Of a stretch of DNA of 23,302 bases, positions 1 through 7,639 are shown one piece after another. This stretch comes from Paramacrobiotus richtersi (taxonomy: Eukaryota; Tardigrada; Eutardigrada; Parachela; Macrobiotidae). Numbering within the stretch: the first letter of the stretch is position 1; each line of letters starts with the position of its first letter. Under the pieces are notes generated by a model that was not told the DNA's origin, made no database searches, and saw only the letters and a program-made list of their open reading frames with translations. The position numbers and the translations under genes were made by a program. Where the stretch lies: the NCBI GenBank assembly GCA_034698045.1, contig JAQGAU010000842.1, positions 1 to 23,302 on the forward strand, written 5' to 3'.

Positions 1-1
1 C

Positions 2-715
2 CACATGGCGTTTGCCGCAAAGGCGGTTTACGGTGCGCGCACTTTTTCCCGAATTTTTATTGATGCCCAAATAAAGGTTAACAATCCAAATAACCGGATT
101 CGAATCACGCAACTCCTGCGTAAGGAGTTGCAATGGTGGTATGAGTTCGCGTCTTCCTTTAATGGTCTTTGTCCTTGTGAGCTTGGCGCTCCATGGCCGA
201 TCATAACAGTTAATACTGATGCATCATTTAGTGGATTCGGGGCAGTCTGTGGAGGTTTATGGTTAGCTGGGACATGGGATGTCGAAACCGTCATTCCGTT
301 ACCTTTCCGGTTGAACCAGGTTCCGACGCCCAAATTGTGTGATTCTTTAAGAAAAAATATAAATTTTTTAGAGCTGATTGCCGCATGCATACCGCTTCTC
401 TTGTGGGCGCCCAAGTTCTCTAACCAGAAAGTGCTTGTTCTTTCTGATAATACCCAGACGGTTGCATTTTTGAACCGGGGTACAACGAAGAACTTGGATG
501 CTCTCGCCTTCCCGAAATTTGTTTTTGAGCTGAGCGTAAAGTTTAACTTCAGAGTAGCCGCCGTGCACTCTGCCGGTGTTGATAATGTCTTGGCCGACGC
601 GCTAAGCAGAGTGACCAAAGGCTCTGCGGCGCAGGCCCGTTTTTTCGAGAACTTTCGGTATCCCTTTCCAGGCGAAAGCTCCAGCGTTTCTGTTTGCAGT
701 TATCCGACTGCATAA
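2..715 (+). CDS. Reverse transcriptase/RNase H polyprotein of a YR retrotransposon, C-terminal part
   Basis: Open from the window edge to a TAA at 713-715, so 5' partial. The visible 236-237 residues are the region after the polymerase active site plus an RNase H domain. Numbering from the Met codon at position 5, the RNase H acidic residues are recognisable: Asp72 in VNTDASFSGFGA, Glu123 in NFLELIAA, Asp148 in VLSDNTQTVAFLN and Asp198 in NVLADALSR. The HSAGVDNVLADALSR block is typical of the RT-RNase H of DIRS, Ngaro and Gypsy relatives. The downstream tyrosine recombinase rather than a DDE integrase places it in the DIRS order. The protein would copy element RNA into DNA and degrade the RNA strand. 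The RT palm motifs are upstream of the window. No stop or frameshift interrupts the visible part. Confidence 0.85.
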   Translation, partial: HMAFAAKAVYGARTFSRIFIDAQIKVNNPNNRIRITQLLRKELQWWYEFASSFNGLCPCELGAPWPIITVNTDASFSGFGAVCGGLWLAGTWDVETVIPLPFRLNQVPTPKLCDSLRKNINFLELIAACIPLLLWAPKFSNQKVLVLSDNTQTVAFLNRGTTKNLDALAFPKFVFELSVKFNFRVAAVHSAGVDNVLADALSRVTKGSAAQARFFENFRYPFPGESSSVSVCSYPTA

Positions 716-728
716 TCTGGAACTGGAC

Positions 729-1673
729 TTGAAAGTTCTGCGCGACGCTGCGTTGGCGCCTTCTTCGAAAAGAACGCGCACTTCCCAGTGGAACGCTTTC
801 CTTTCGTTCTGTGTGGATCATAACCTCACAGCCCTTCCCGCGAAAGAAAAAACTGTTGCCTTGTATATAGCCTCACTCTCGCGCACCTTAGAGTATTCAA
901 CAATACTCAATTACACGGCTGCAATAGTGTCACTGCACCACCGTAATAACCTATCGGCGCCAGACTTAAAGCATTATGTTATCTCGGAAGCGCTCGCCGG
1001 CGTCAAACGCCAACGGAAAGAGCGCCCGAATGCGCGAGTTCCTTTGCTACCAAAGGACCTCCTAAAAATCGAAAAACAGTTGAAATTCATTGATCGTCGC
1101 TACAGAAAATGTTTCTGGGCTGCTTGCCTTACTGGGTTTTTTACTCTTTTGCGTAGTTCCAACTTGTTCAGGAATTCGAAAATGAGTTTTCACCTGACAA
1201 CAGGTGATGTTGTGACTACCGATTCTGGCTTGAGCTTGAGAGTCAAGGTTATGAAAAATAACCGGTTTGTTGGCAAAACTGCTATCATTCCTCTGACAAG
1301 AATACCGGGCTCCGTCCTTTGTCCGGTCGCAGCGTTAAGCGCTCTGATGACTCAGAACCAAGCTGCAGATGCCCTTGCCTTGTTTTCATTTAAAGAAGGC
1401 AGTTCTGTTAAACCTATGTCTTCCACTAGGTTTAGTAAGCTTTTACAATGGGCCGCCCGGAATGCCGGGCTTCCAGATGCCCAGATTTCCGCACATTCCT
1501 TACGGCGGGGAGCTGCAACGCATGCCGCCTCCTTGGGCATATCACCACAGGCCTTGAAAGCGCAAGGGTTCTGGCGTAGCTCTTGTTTTGAGCGTTATAT
1601 TGAACGGGACTATGAATTGCGCCGAACGTTTGTGGACACCGTCGCCGCTGCCGTATCTGCTCCTGCCGATTGA
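729..1673 (+). CDS. Tyrosine recombinase of a Ngaro/PAT-like retrotransposon
   Basis: A 314-codon frame ending at TGA 1671-1673. It has a SAM-like N-terminal DNA-binding part (about residues 10-95) and a catalytic domain. Counting the TTG at 729 as residue 1, the catalytic residues visible are Arg142 (LLRSSNLF), a possible beta-strand Lys near 173-176, His256 and Arg259 in HSLRRGAATHAA, Trp282 in GFWRSS, and nucleophile Tyr290 in CFERYIE. This is the R-K-H-R-H/W-Y set of tyrosine recombinases. In DIRS elements the enzyme integrates the circular DNA copy without target duplication. The frame lacks an early ATG and is open from 615, overlapping the end of the RT/RNase H frame by about 100 bases, so the true start is unknown. 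It may be read by frameshifting or reinitiation. Start 729 is only a conservative lower bound. Confidence 0.85.
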   Translation: MKVLRDAALAPSSKRTRTSQWNAFLSFCVDHNLTALPAKEKTVALYIASLSRTLEYSTILNYTAAIVSLHHRNNLSAPDLKHYVISEALAGVKRQRKERPNARVPLLPKDLLKIEKQLKFIDRRYRKCFWAACLTGFFTLLRSSNLFRNSKMSFHLTTGDVVTTDSGLSLRVKVMKNNRFVGKTAIIPLTRIPGSVLCPVAALSALMTQNQAADALALFSFKEGSSVKPMSSTRFSKLLQWAARNAGLPDAQISAHSLRRGAATHAASLGISPQALKAQGFWRSSCFERYIERDYELRRTFVDTVAAAVSAPAD

Positions 1674-1737
1674 CCCCTCGTCGTGGATGGCCCCGCAATC
1701 GGTTTGATTTCTTTTTGCTGTTTTTTGGGGTGTTTGG

Positions 1738-1841
1738 GCGGTTTGCCGGGTTGTATCCGGCTGGTTATGTTTTGGTGTATGACGCCTTAATGTTTTTAAT
1801 AAACTCAGCGATGTTCCACCCATTCCCACAAGAACAATAAT
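1738..1841 (+). repeat. B1 copy of the split direct repeat
   Basis: A 104-base sequence from GCGGTTTGCCGGG to AGAACAATAAT, found again 291 bases downstream at 2029-2132 with one difference (T here, C there, in the GACGCCYTAATG stretch). It lies 64 bases after the recombinase stop codon, where a Ngaro/PAT element has its B1 copy. Confidence 0.9.
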
Positions 1842-2028
1842 GGGGAAGATTACCTGTAATCTGTTTATTATTGGTCGCGGGGGGAAAATGCTCCACCCCC
1901 TTTTGCGTAGCTCGGGTGTACTGTGAAGTATATTTAAGCGCGTTGTTCGCTGGTACATGCTACAGTAATTAATCATTGATTAAGCGAGTTAATGGATTTG
2001 TCTGATGGATTTTTTCTTTTTTCTGTCT
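1842..2028 (+). repeat. A2 segment of the split direct repeat
   Basis: The 187 bases between B1 and B2. By the known B1-A2-B2 layout this should be a copy of the element's left terminus (A1), which is outside the window. It carries a TATA-like TATATTTAAG near 1928-1937, consistent with a promoter in the left terminus. Its identity with A1 could not be tested here. Confidence 0.7.
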
Positions 2029-2132
2029 GCGGTTTGCCGGGTTGTATCCGGCTGGTTATGTTTTGGTGTATGACGCCCTAATGTTTTTAATAAACTCAGC
2101 GATGTTCCACCCATTCCCACAAGAACAATAAT
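2029..2132 (+). repeat. B2 copy of the split direct repeat, right end of the element
   Basis: The second copy of the 104-base repeat, matching B1 at 103 of 104 positions. Homology between the two copies stops at 2132, which marks the probable right end of the retrotransposon. Confidence 0.88.
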
Positions 2133-2139
2133 AGTATAG

Positions 2140-2270
2140 GAATCACGATCAGGACATGTTTCCATCAGACGTTATGGTCCCAATGCTGACTTTTCCAGGA
2201 AAAGCGAAACGGTGAATGCTGACTGTATTCTGCTGAACTATCAGGTAAAAGTGACAAAGTCGAAAGAATT
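2140..2270. repeat. Diverged copy of the F-box gene upstream region
   Basis: This stretch matches about 12070-12165, which lies just upstream of the intact F-box gene. Shared pieces in the same order include AATCAYGATCA, GAAAAGCGAAAC, a TTCTGC...GCTGAACT stretch and GTAAAAGT followed by CGAAAG. There are several small gaps. It begins within about ten bases of the retrotransposon end and stops at the fold-back element, so both insertions apparently landed in an old duplicate of the F-box/BLTP1 spacer. Confidence 0.65.
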
Positions 2271-2275
2271 CCACC

Positions 2276-2337
2276 TATGGCTAGATCCGTACACCACAGT
2301 TTTTTTGGACGCGTTTTTCCGACATTGTATTCCTAGT
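2276..2337 (+). repeat. Left terminal inverted repeat of the fold-back element
   Basis: It pairs with 3245-3307 in inverse orientation. The best-conserved blocks are TCCGTACACCAC and TGGACGCGTTTTT. Confidence 0.8.
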
Positions 2338-2445
2338 ATTCTACCGTATTCCGTCAGTATTCTGCAGGTATTCCGCTTTCTAATGCTGTATTCCTCATAT
2401 TCTACCTAGTGCGCCAGTATTCTCACAGTAGTATTCACAGTATTC
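2327..2445 (+). repeat. GTATTC 11-bp tandem array, first pair, plus-oriented arm
   Basis: A degenerate array of GTATTC followed by about five variable bases, with some units at double or irregular spacing. It faces the GAATAC array at 2487-2548. Confidence 0.8.
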
Positions 2446-2486
2446 TGCTCATATTGTCTTGGTTAATGTTCACTTATGAAATGTAG

Positions 2487-2548
2487 AATACACGCGGAAT
2501 ACCAGCGGAATACAGACGGAATACAGACAGAATACAGACAGAATACGG
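2487..2548 (-). repeat. GAATAC 11-bp tandem array, first pair, minus-oriented arm
   Basis: Six units of GAATAC spaced at exactly 11 bp, the cleanest copy of the array (GAATACAGACR-type units). It is the inverse complement of the GTATTC unit. Confidence 0.85.
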
Positions 2549-2579
2549 AGATTACATAAAGATGCCCTTGTCCCGCGAC

Positions 2580-2905
2580 ATCTTTTGTGGAAGATTACGA
2601 GTAATCTGTGTATTATTGTCTGGCGTACGAGCCGTATGATTGGGCCCCCCTTTTTGAGCGATGCTCCGCCTTCTCTACCTTTGTTGTATGATATACCATG
2701 CATATGTCCACCTATATATAAAGCCTGGTTTCATTAGCAACATTTAATTGCACGTGTCAGTTGAACATTGATAGATTTCTTGTCGGATAATTTTTTCTTT
2801 CTTGAGCTGTGCCGCTACGCGACTGTTCCTGTTTGTGTGTTTGTTCAATAATAAATACTGATTGTTATTTGGTGGTGCGAGTAGACAAGCGATAATAATA
2901 ACTGG
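2580..2905 (+). repeat. Diverged YR-retrotransposon terminus-like core
   Basis: This core lies between the two hairpin arrays. It resembles the A2 region (1842-2028). Both start with GGAAGATTAC-N-GTAATCTGT-TATTATTG, continue with GATGCTCC or AATGCTCC, have a TATA-like box (TATATAAAG at 2712-2720; TATATTTAAG in A2), and end with GATTT...TTTTTTCTTT. This suggests a solo terminus of a related but older element captured in the fold-back. The relationship is judged by eye. Confidence 0.5.
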
Positions 2906-2919
2906 TTATGGTTTGCCTT

Positions 2920-3076
2920 CCGTGTTCTCCGTATTCTGCCCGTATTCTGTCCGTATTCCCCTTGTATTCTTTCCGTATTCCGTGTGTATTCCGCGATGTT
3001 TTACAACTTGTTCTGGTACAATGTGCGTATTCTCCGTATTCAACTGGTATTCTGTCAGTATTCTCGTTGTATTTCG
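2920..3076 (+). repeat. GTATTC 11-bp tandem array, second pair, plus-oriented arm
   Basis: GTATTC units at 11-bp spacing run from about 2930 to 2995, then less regularly from about 3024 to 3075. They face the GAATAC array at 3099-3262 across a spacer of about 25 bases, so a long imperfect hairpin is possible. Confidence 0.8.
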
Positions 3077-3098
3077 TTTGCCAGTTCATTTATTTCTT

Positions 3099-3262
3099 TT
3101 AGAATACGTATGAAATACAAGCGGAATACATAGAGAATACTGGCGGAATACGGGAGAATACGTACAAAATACCAAACACGCATAGCAGAATATCGAAGAA
3201 TACAATCCGAATACTGGGAGAATACATGTGGAATACGCGGGAATACGAGGAATACAGAGTCC
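3099..3262 (-). repeat. GAATAC 10-11-bp tandem array, second pair, minus-oriented arm
   Basis: A series of GAATAC or GAAATAC units spaced about 10-11 bp, complementary to the preceding GTATTC array and running into the right terminal inverted repeat. Confidence 0.8.
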
Positions 3263-3307
3263 CAAAAAACGCGTCCAGAAAAGTTGTGGTGTACGGACCT
3301 CGCCATA
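3245..3307 (-). repeat. Right terminal inverted repeat of the fold-back element
   Basis: The inverse complement of 2276-2337, containing AAAAACGCGTCCA, GTGGTGTACGGA and GCCATA at the outer end. Confidence 0.8.
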
Positions 3308-3588
3308 TCTACTAGTCTCGCGGCAGCCGTCACACGCTCCAATTTATTTATTCATTTCACTACATGGCAGGTAGCCCGTTTGCTGATACTGTTGACATTA
3401 GTACACGGGATTTTAAACCTGGCAGAACAAAACCTAATGCGAAGCAAGAAAAAAAACGGTGTCAACGAAAAACAGCCACCAAACGGCACGAGAGATTATG
3501 CGAGAGATATGCTAGAAAATGCATGCCGAAAGGACGCTAACGAACGGCAGTCAAGGGGATTATTCCCAATCTTTTCCAGTTTCTCCAA
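3308..3588. other. Unassigned spacer
   Basis: Between the fold-back element and the BLTP1 5' relic. A frame on the plus strand stays open through it, but it starts inside the terminal inverted repeat and has no recognisable domain, so I do not treat it as a gene. Confidence 0.4.
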
Positions 3589-3855
3589 TGCCTTTGATTG
3601 TAAACACTAAAGCCCGGCTTTGGTGTTCACAATCAAATTAAAGTCAGAAAAGTCAAAAGTCATTTTGAAAATTATCAGATTTTTTCGTTTTCGTCTGCCA
3701 CAGGCACGGATGGAGTTATAGGTTTTAAGAATGATTAAATGTCGTAAACTGTTGCACTTTTAGTTCTAGCTAGAAACTATACTTGCGGAATCCCAGGAGA
3801 TGCGCCCGGTCAAGATCGGATGTAAATCTCGGCCACACCATGGAAAGCAGCACTT
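3589..3855 (+). pseudogene. Relic copy of the BLTP1 5' flank and start codon
   Basis: This 267-base stretch aligns with 12404-12667, the region just upstream of and including the BLTP1 start. Matches in order include CCTTTGATTGTAAACAC, a run of about 25 bases through ATTATCAGATTTTTTCGTTT (3668-3693 versus 12477-12502), the GCCACAGGC block, ATGATTAAAT, TAAACTGTTGCAC, TAGTTCTA, and AAATCTCGGCC followed by CACCATGGAAA. The copy keeps the start context at 3840 (ATGGAAAGCAGCACT). Similarity then ends, and the frame stops after 14 codons (TAG 3882-3884). It is a promoter and first-exon fragment with no continuing coding sequence, so I call it a relic. Whether it is still transcribed is unknown. Confidence 0.75.
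3593..3637. repeat. Imperfect 21-bp-arm hairpin
   Basis: Arms 3593-3613 and 3617-3637 are inverse complements with two mismatches around a CCG loop. The equivalent place in the intact copy has a shorter palindrome (TGCCTTTG...CAAAGGCA, about 12404-12430). It sits exactly at the left edge of the duplicated BLTP1 5' block. Confidence 0.75.
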
Positions 3856-4537
3856 GGGCACCATTAATCGCGTCTGGGCGGTAGCGTTTCCGGCACATTA
3901 CCAGCTTCATCACAACAAGGAAGTTGCGGTATCACTAGTATGGACTTGGAGTGTTGTTATACGTTAATCTCCGGATAATTCCTGGGTTTGCCATTCGTGT
4001 CCCACATTACTCGGACATGGATGGAATTCCAGTATGAATGCCGAGTTATCCCCAAGAACTTCTCTGGTCCAATATGGCTTTTGCGTGTTTATATTTCGTT
4101 CCAGAGTAAGTTCGCATTGTTTTGTACCCGGTTGTTCTCGTGAAAGGTTACCGCAAAGCGAAAAGGAGAACCTACGTTCGCAGTATTATACCACCGATCA
4201 TTCGGGGTAAAAAAACTACTGTAAGGCATCGATAGGCACTTAAGTGAAACAATCATTAGTAACCTCTATCTTGACTCGCTTTCGTAGTGAACATAGTATG
4301 TAATAGGGCTAGCCCTCCATTGCGGCATTACCAAAGCGGATCCGGCGCAGTCACCTCCCGTCAAAAGACAACGCGACCATCATCCTAGGTGGCATTTCGC
4401 CGTATTAGCGGGCCTGATAATGGTGGCAGTGGTGTGTTGGACACCGGTGGATACGGCATACGCATTAATGGTGCACTACACATGGATACCGCGGACACTA
4501 CTATATTATATGACACCTTTTACTAGTACTCGTACTT
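3856..4537. other. Unassigned sequence after the BLTP1 relic
   Basis: No convincing gene, repeat or homology to BLTP1 exon 1 or exon 2 was seen after 3855. Short frames near 4020-4130 and 4420-4611 lack support. This may be decayed or unrelated DNA. Confidence 0.4.
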
Positions 4538-4693
4538 ATGTTTTTCTTGGATGCACTTCTCGATCCGGTTATTGTTTTTGCTGCATCCAGGGAACGGAGA
4601 AACGCACGTAACGAATTTGATTCCCGTGATTACAAGCAACGAAAGTTTCTTGTCGAAAACATGGTCCAATCTGTGGGTCGATACGTACGGTAG
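4538..4693 (+). other. Short ORF with coding-like composition, unassigned
   Basis: A 51-codon frame from ATG 4538 to TAG 4691-4693. It reads as a charged, helix-friendly peptide (hydrophobic start, then SRERRNARNEFDSRDYKQRK). A good splice donor, GGTAGGTAC, covers its end, so it could be one exon of a gene or a decayed fragment. I do not recognise the family. The surrounding sequence gives no further exons I can support. Confidence 0.2.
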
Positions 4694-4879
4694 GTACTGT
4701 ACTTAACTTAATCCAAGAAAATGGTAAAAAGCGTGCGTGTGGTGGTGAAACAGATAATGATGATGCAAAAAAGCTGAAAAACACACATGCAAAGTTGTTT
4801 TTGAGGAATGTAATCCAGGCTTTCGGTTTTAAAGGCATCGGCACTTGCTAAGAAGGCGTCGGTTACAAATTTCCTTGCG
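4694..4879. other. No feature seen
   Basis: I found no supported coding sequence or repeat between the short ORF and the exon C relic. Confidence 0.35.
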
Positions 4880-4914
4880 ATTAATTTGACTGCTCAAATC
4901 CATACAGCATCTGC
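4880..4914 (-). pseudogene. Third relic of the F-box gene last exon (start only)
   Basis: On the minus strand this reads a splice acceptor (TTATGCAG) followed by ATGCTGTATGGATTTGA, coding MLYGFE, exactly as at the start of the last exon of the pseudogene copy (6882) and, with two changes, the intact copy (9967). The plus-strand segment 4893-4914 is identical to 6866-6887 over about 22 bases. After MLYGFEQSN the frame stops, so only the exon edge survives. Confidence 0.6.
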
Positions 4915-6642
4915 ATAAAACATAGCGTTGGTGACAGCTACGAACCGTGTCCGGAATTTTTAAACTGTCCGACTTCTCACCTAGCTACAGTTTCCAGACG
5001 TTGGATCGTTAAGCACAAAGATTTCAGAAGTTGCAAGATAGGTAAACCTTACGTCGTCTTTACAAATGTGTTGTTCTTCTATATTGCTTAACTAAGAACA
5101 ATCTTTGCTACATGCGCCGTTTGTTTCATTACATACCACGTTTCACAAAAACTTTAAAGAATTGGTAAACTTCAAATGTCAGATTTTGCAAAAGAGTATC
5201 AGATATTGTAGCTACAGATTGTAGTAATATAAACCCGCTGGGGCGCATTCTCCTTGAATGCGTTCGGCACGTGGCATGCAAAAGTAGGGGAAAAACTTAA
5301 TTAATTTTTATGGTATGCTTTATAGTCTTCGATACAATAAATAATCAGACATCCACTTTTAGGAATGAATAACACTCACCGAAACCAATGTATTCGAATC
5401 CACAGTAGAATTTATAAACCTGAAATGAAGGCTGTCGTTTACAACAAAAGTAGAAAGCATTTTGAATACCAAATTCGAAACAGATTCAGAAAATGAAACC
5501 GCAACTGCGGTGCAGTACCATTTTCTGAATTTATCTGGGTAAAACTGCAACTAATCATGTAAGTAGATCAGCAGCATTGCTATCATTCTCATGAAATCCG
5601 CATGCTAGCAGAAACAGGCTGATTACAGCGTTCAAATTACTTTTCTCCAACAAATAATCTAAAACAGCTCACTACGTGCGTATAATCGACCATGATTATG
5701 ATCTCATATCATACGAAAAATGATTAGCCACCACTATCCGGCAAATATATGTGCAGTAATGTATTACTAATCTTATTATTGTACAAGAAGAACCAATGTA
5801 CCATTAATGGTATTTCCTGGTTCGGTGTTCTCTTCCGTGACTAATGTAATCTGCCAACTGTACACAACAACCTTCTGATGTTTTTTTTTCGATTTCACAT
5901 CCACGTACAAGCTGTAACAAGCAGCCACAGCACCACAGCTGATCGTCATTGTTATGTCATTAATCTTATCTTACAGACATATCTTTTGACAGCAGTTCCT
6001 GCTGCAGAGTTTTTTTCTCGTTCTAAGCTAGTTTGTAAACTCTTTACAGTCACGTTCTGATAATTTTTTCTGGGATTGCTCATCGGCGTATTGGTAGCTA
6101 AACGCCGCACCGCCTGACTATATAACAGGATTATACAACAGCAGCGTGATGCATTGACCTTTTTCATACACTTTCATATACTTTTCATATACCAGTCTAA
6201 TCACTGTTTTCGCCGAAAGGCAGCCGGGTAATCATGGGTGCTTCTACTGTTGGAACATGATATTACGAGTTCCAGGAAATGGCGCGAGAGGTCAGTGTGC
6301 AGTAATGCATTATAACTGTACAACATTATTATTTGCGTGACCTTTTACATTTCGAAACTGGAGAGGAAGTGAAAGTAGTGAATACATCCGCTCGGTGCAT
6401 TACTTCACATTAGATAATATGATCGCATCAAGAAGACTTTTACATATAGAGGAACAACCATTGTTGCCGTACAGTGTGCAGCAGATCATCGAACATAAAG
6501 ATCTATATTTCGGATACAGAATTCGAAGGAGCCAAATCATAGAATCCACTTACAAATGTCTACCCACAGCACTGAATAAAAACTTCGCTACTACAGATAT
6601 GTAATGGACTTTTATGCGTTCTATGCAAATCAGTAAATGCCA
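4915..6642. other. Long stretch without a supported gene
   Basis: AT-rich sequence with only short frames. A perfect small palindrome, CGCATTC-TCCTT-GAATGCG, lies near 5244-5262. Two stretches (about 5750-5790 and 6296-6335) share GTGCAGTAATG followed by AT-rich TGTACAA, hinting at a weak internal repeat. Minus-strand frame 5550-5359 contains a donor-like GTGAGTG but has no recognisable domain. I would not annotate a gene here. Confidence 0.4.
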
Positions 6643-6882
6643 TCATTGGGCAAATTCGCCGGAAACACGGTGATGCCGGATAAGCGCAAACTTTCCGGTC
6701 TCTGGATGATAATTTTCTCGGAAGAATTTGTCAAGGACGGCTATAGTAATTCGATTTAGACTGGATAAATCGTACTTCCCAAGGTCCGGCCAATCACCGC
6801 CCTGATATGACTTGAGTGACTTGAGTGACAGTGAGTGATTTCCTGATGCTCGGGTGTCACACTCCTCAAATCCATACAGCAT
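6643..6882 (-). pseudogene. Exon C' of the broken F-box copy, frame still open
   Basis: It begins after acceptor TTAAGCAG and encodes MLYGFEECDTRASG, then DLSSLNRITIAVLDKFFREN and YHPETGKFA before a stop. Intact exon C has the same blocks. The insert between them, rich in Ser, Leu and Lys, comes from a short tandem repeat near 6808-6838. Confidence 0.75.
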
Positions 6883-7639
6883 CTGCTTAATCAGTAACAA
6901 AATTATAACTGTATTATGAATACGTTGATATTAAAAAATACTGTCGAAATTCTACGCGAGTTTAGGTTCAAAACTGTGATAAAATCAATTCGAGTAGTCT
7001 CAAAAAACGCAATAATAAAATGGTTGAATATATTCGCAAGTGTAATAAAGGAATTCTGATAACATTATTATTTTAAGACACCGTAACAGTATGTAGTGTA
7101 ACCCCTGGTTCCTAGTGTACGGAAACATATAGAACGCATGACTACCTGTGCATTACCTGACATTACGCATGTGGCAGCTAAATATGTTTCGGCTACTAAG
7201 CTTACAATTAAATTCCTGTTGAAGCGACCCTCAATTCTACAAGTACCGTTATGTTGGCTTATTTTGACTTCGAGACTCACCGGACGTCAGAATACCCTAT
7301 CTGTAATGACCGTTTCCCGGAACATCTGCATAATTTGTAGACCTTGGCCAACTTCAACACCTCTTAAAAGCATTGTGCCTGTGACCCTTAAAACAAAAAA
7401 TAATTTCGAATTAAAAATCCAAAAAATACGAAATTTGTAGATCTACAGTTATGGAAAGAAAAGGTACCTTTGACTGTCAATCGTCATGATACAGATAAAC
7501 GGCGAGATACATATTATGTATACTGGATGGCGAAGCGTCCCGTACAACGAACAACTAACTGGAAGACACCAATACTCCGGAGCACGTACTGTATAATTAT
7601 ACTGTTAATAGACGGACCTTACAAACAACATTCCATAAA
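6883..7639. other. Intron-equivalent of the broken copy, no separate gene
   Basis: This lies between exons B' and C'. It is much longer than the corresponding 290-base intron of the intact gene. Frames at 7068-7280 (minus) and 7138-7440 (plus) have no recognisable domain. An insertion since duplication is likely but not identified. Confidence 0.4.

Larger units (their letters stand above)
1..2132 (+). mobile_element. Ngaro/PAT-like tyrosine-recombinase retrotransposon, 3' part
   Basis: The segment contains, in order, the RNase H end of a reverse transcriptase ORF, a tyrosine recombinase ORF, and a B1-A2-B2 split direct repeat. That order is the known architecture of Ngaro and PAT elements of the DIRS order, which integrate with a tyrosine recombinase rather than a DDE integrase. 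The left end (A1, any gag ORF and most of the RT) lies outside the window. The right boundary is placed at the end of B2, at 2132. B1 and B2 differ at only one base, which suggests a young copy. The sequence just after it (2140 onward) is homologous to the flank of the F-box gene, supporting 2132 as the insertion edge. Whether this copy can still move cannot be judged without its left end. Confidence 0.85.
2276..3307. mobile_element. Fold-back (TIR) non-autonomous element of about 1 kb
   Basis: The ends are inverted copies of one another. TATGGC-TAG-TCCGTACACCAC at the left (from 2276) matches the complement of the right end (to 3307), and similarity continues through TGGACGCGTTTTT to the first GTATTC unit, about 55-60 bases in all with a few mismatches. 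The dinucleotide TA stands at both outer edges, compatible with a TA target site as in Tc1/mariner-type elements. Inside the ends are arrays of an 11-bp unit, GTATTC on one side and GAATAC on the other, so each array pair could fold into a long hairpin. There is no transposase ORF. Reading frames across it encode only low-complexity VFSVYS-like peptides and are not genes. Confidence 0.75.

Noticed and set aside
28-618. Long minus-strand ORF opposite the RT/RNase H gene
   Set aside because: It is antisense to a frame with clear RNase H active-site residues and has no domain of its own.
2862-3113. Overlapping ORFs encoding VFSVYS-like hydrophobic peptides
   Set aside because: They are a by-product of translating the 11-bp GTATTC array, which is open in several frames on both strands.
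2487-3262. Possible CRISPR array
   Set aside because: The units are 11 bp with variable filler, no conserved long repeat or spacer structure, and the DNA is eukaryotic.
3284-3610. 108-codon plus-strand ORF
   Set aside because: It starts inside a terminal inverted repeat, ends inside the hairpin, and shows no recognisable domain or clear codon bias.
6395-6604. 69-codon plus-strand ORF
   Set aside because: No recognisable domain, no paralogue in the window and no supporting splice context; could be chance in AT-rich DNA.
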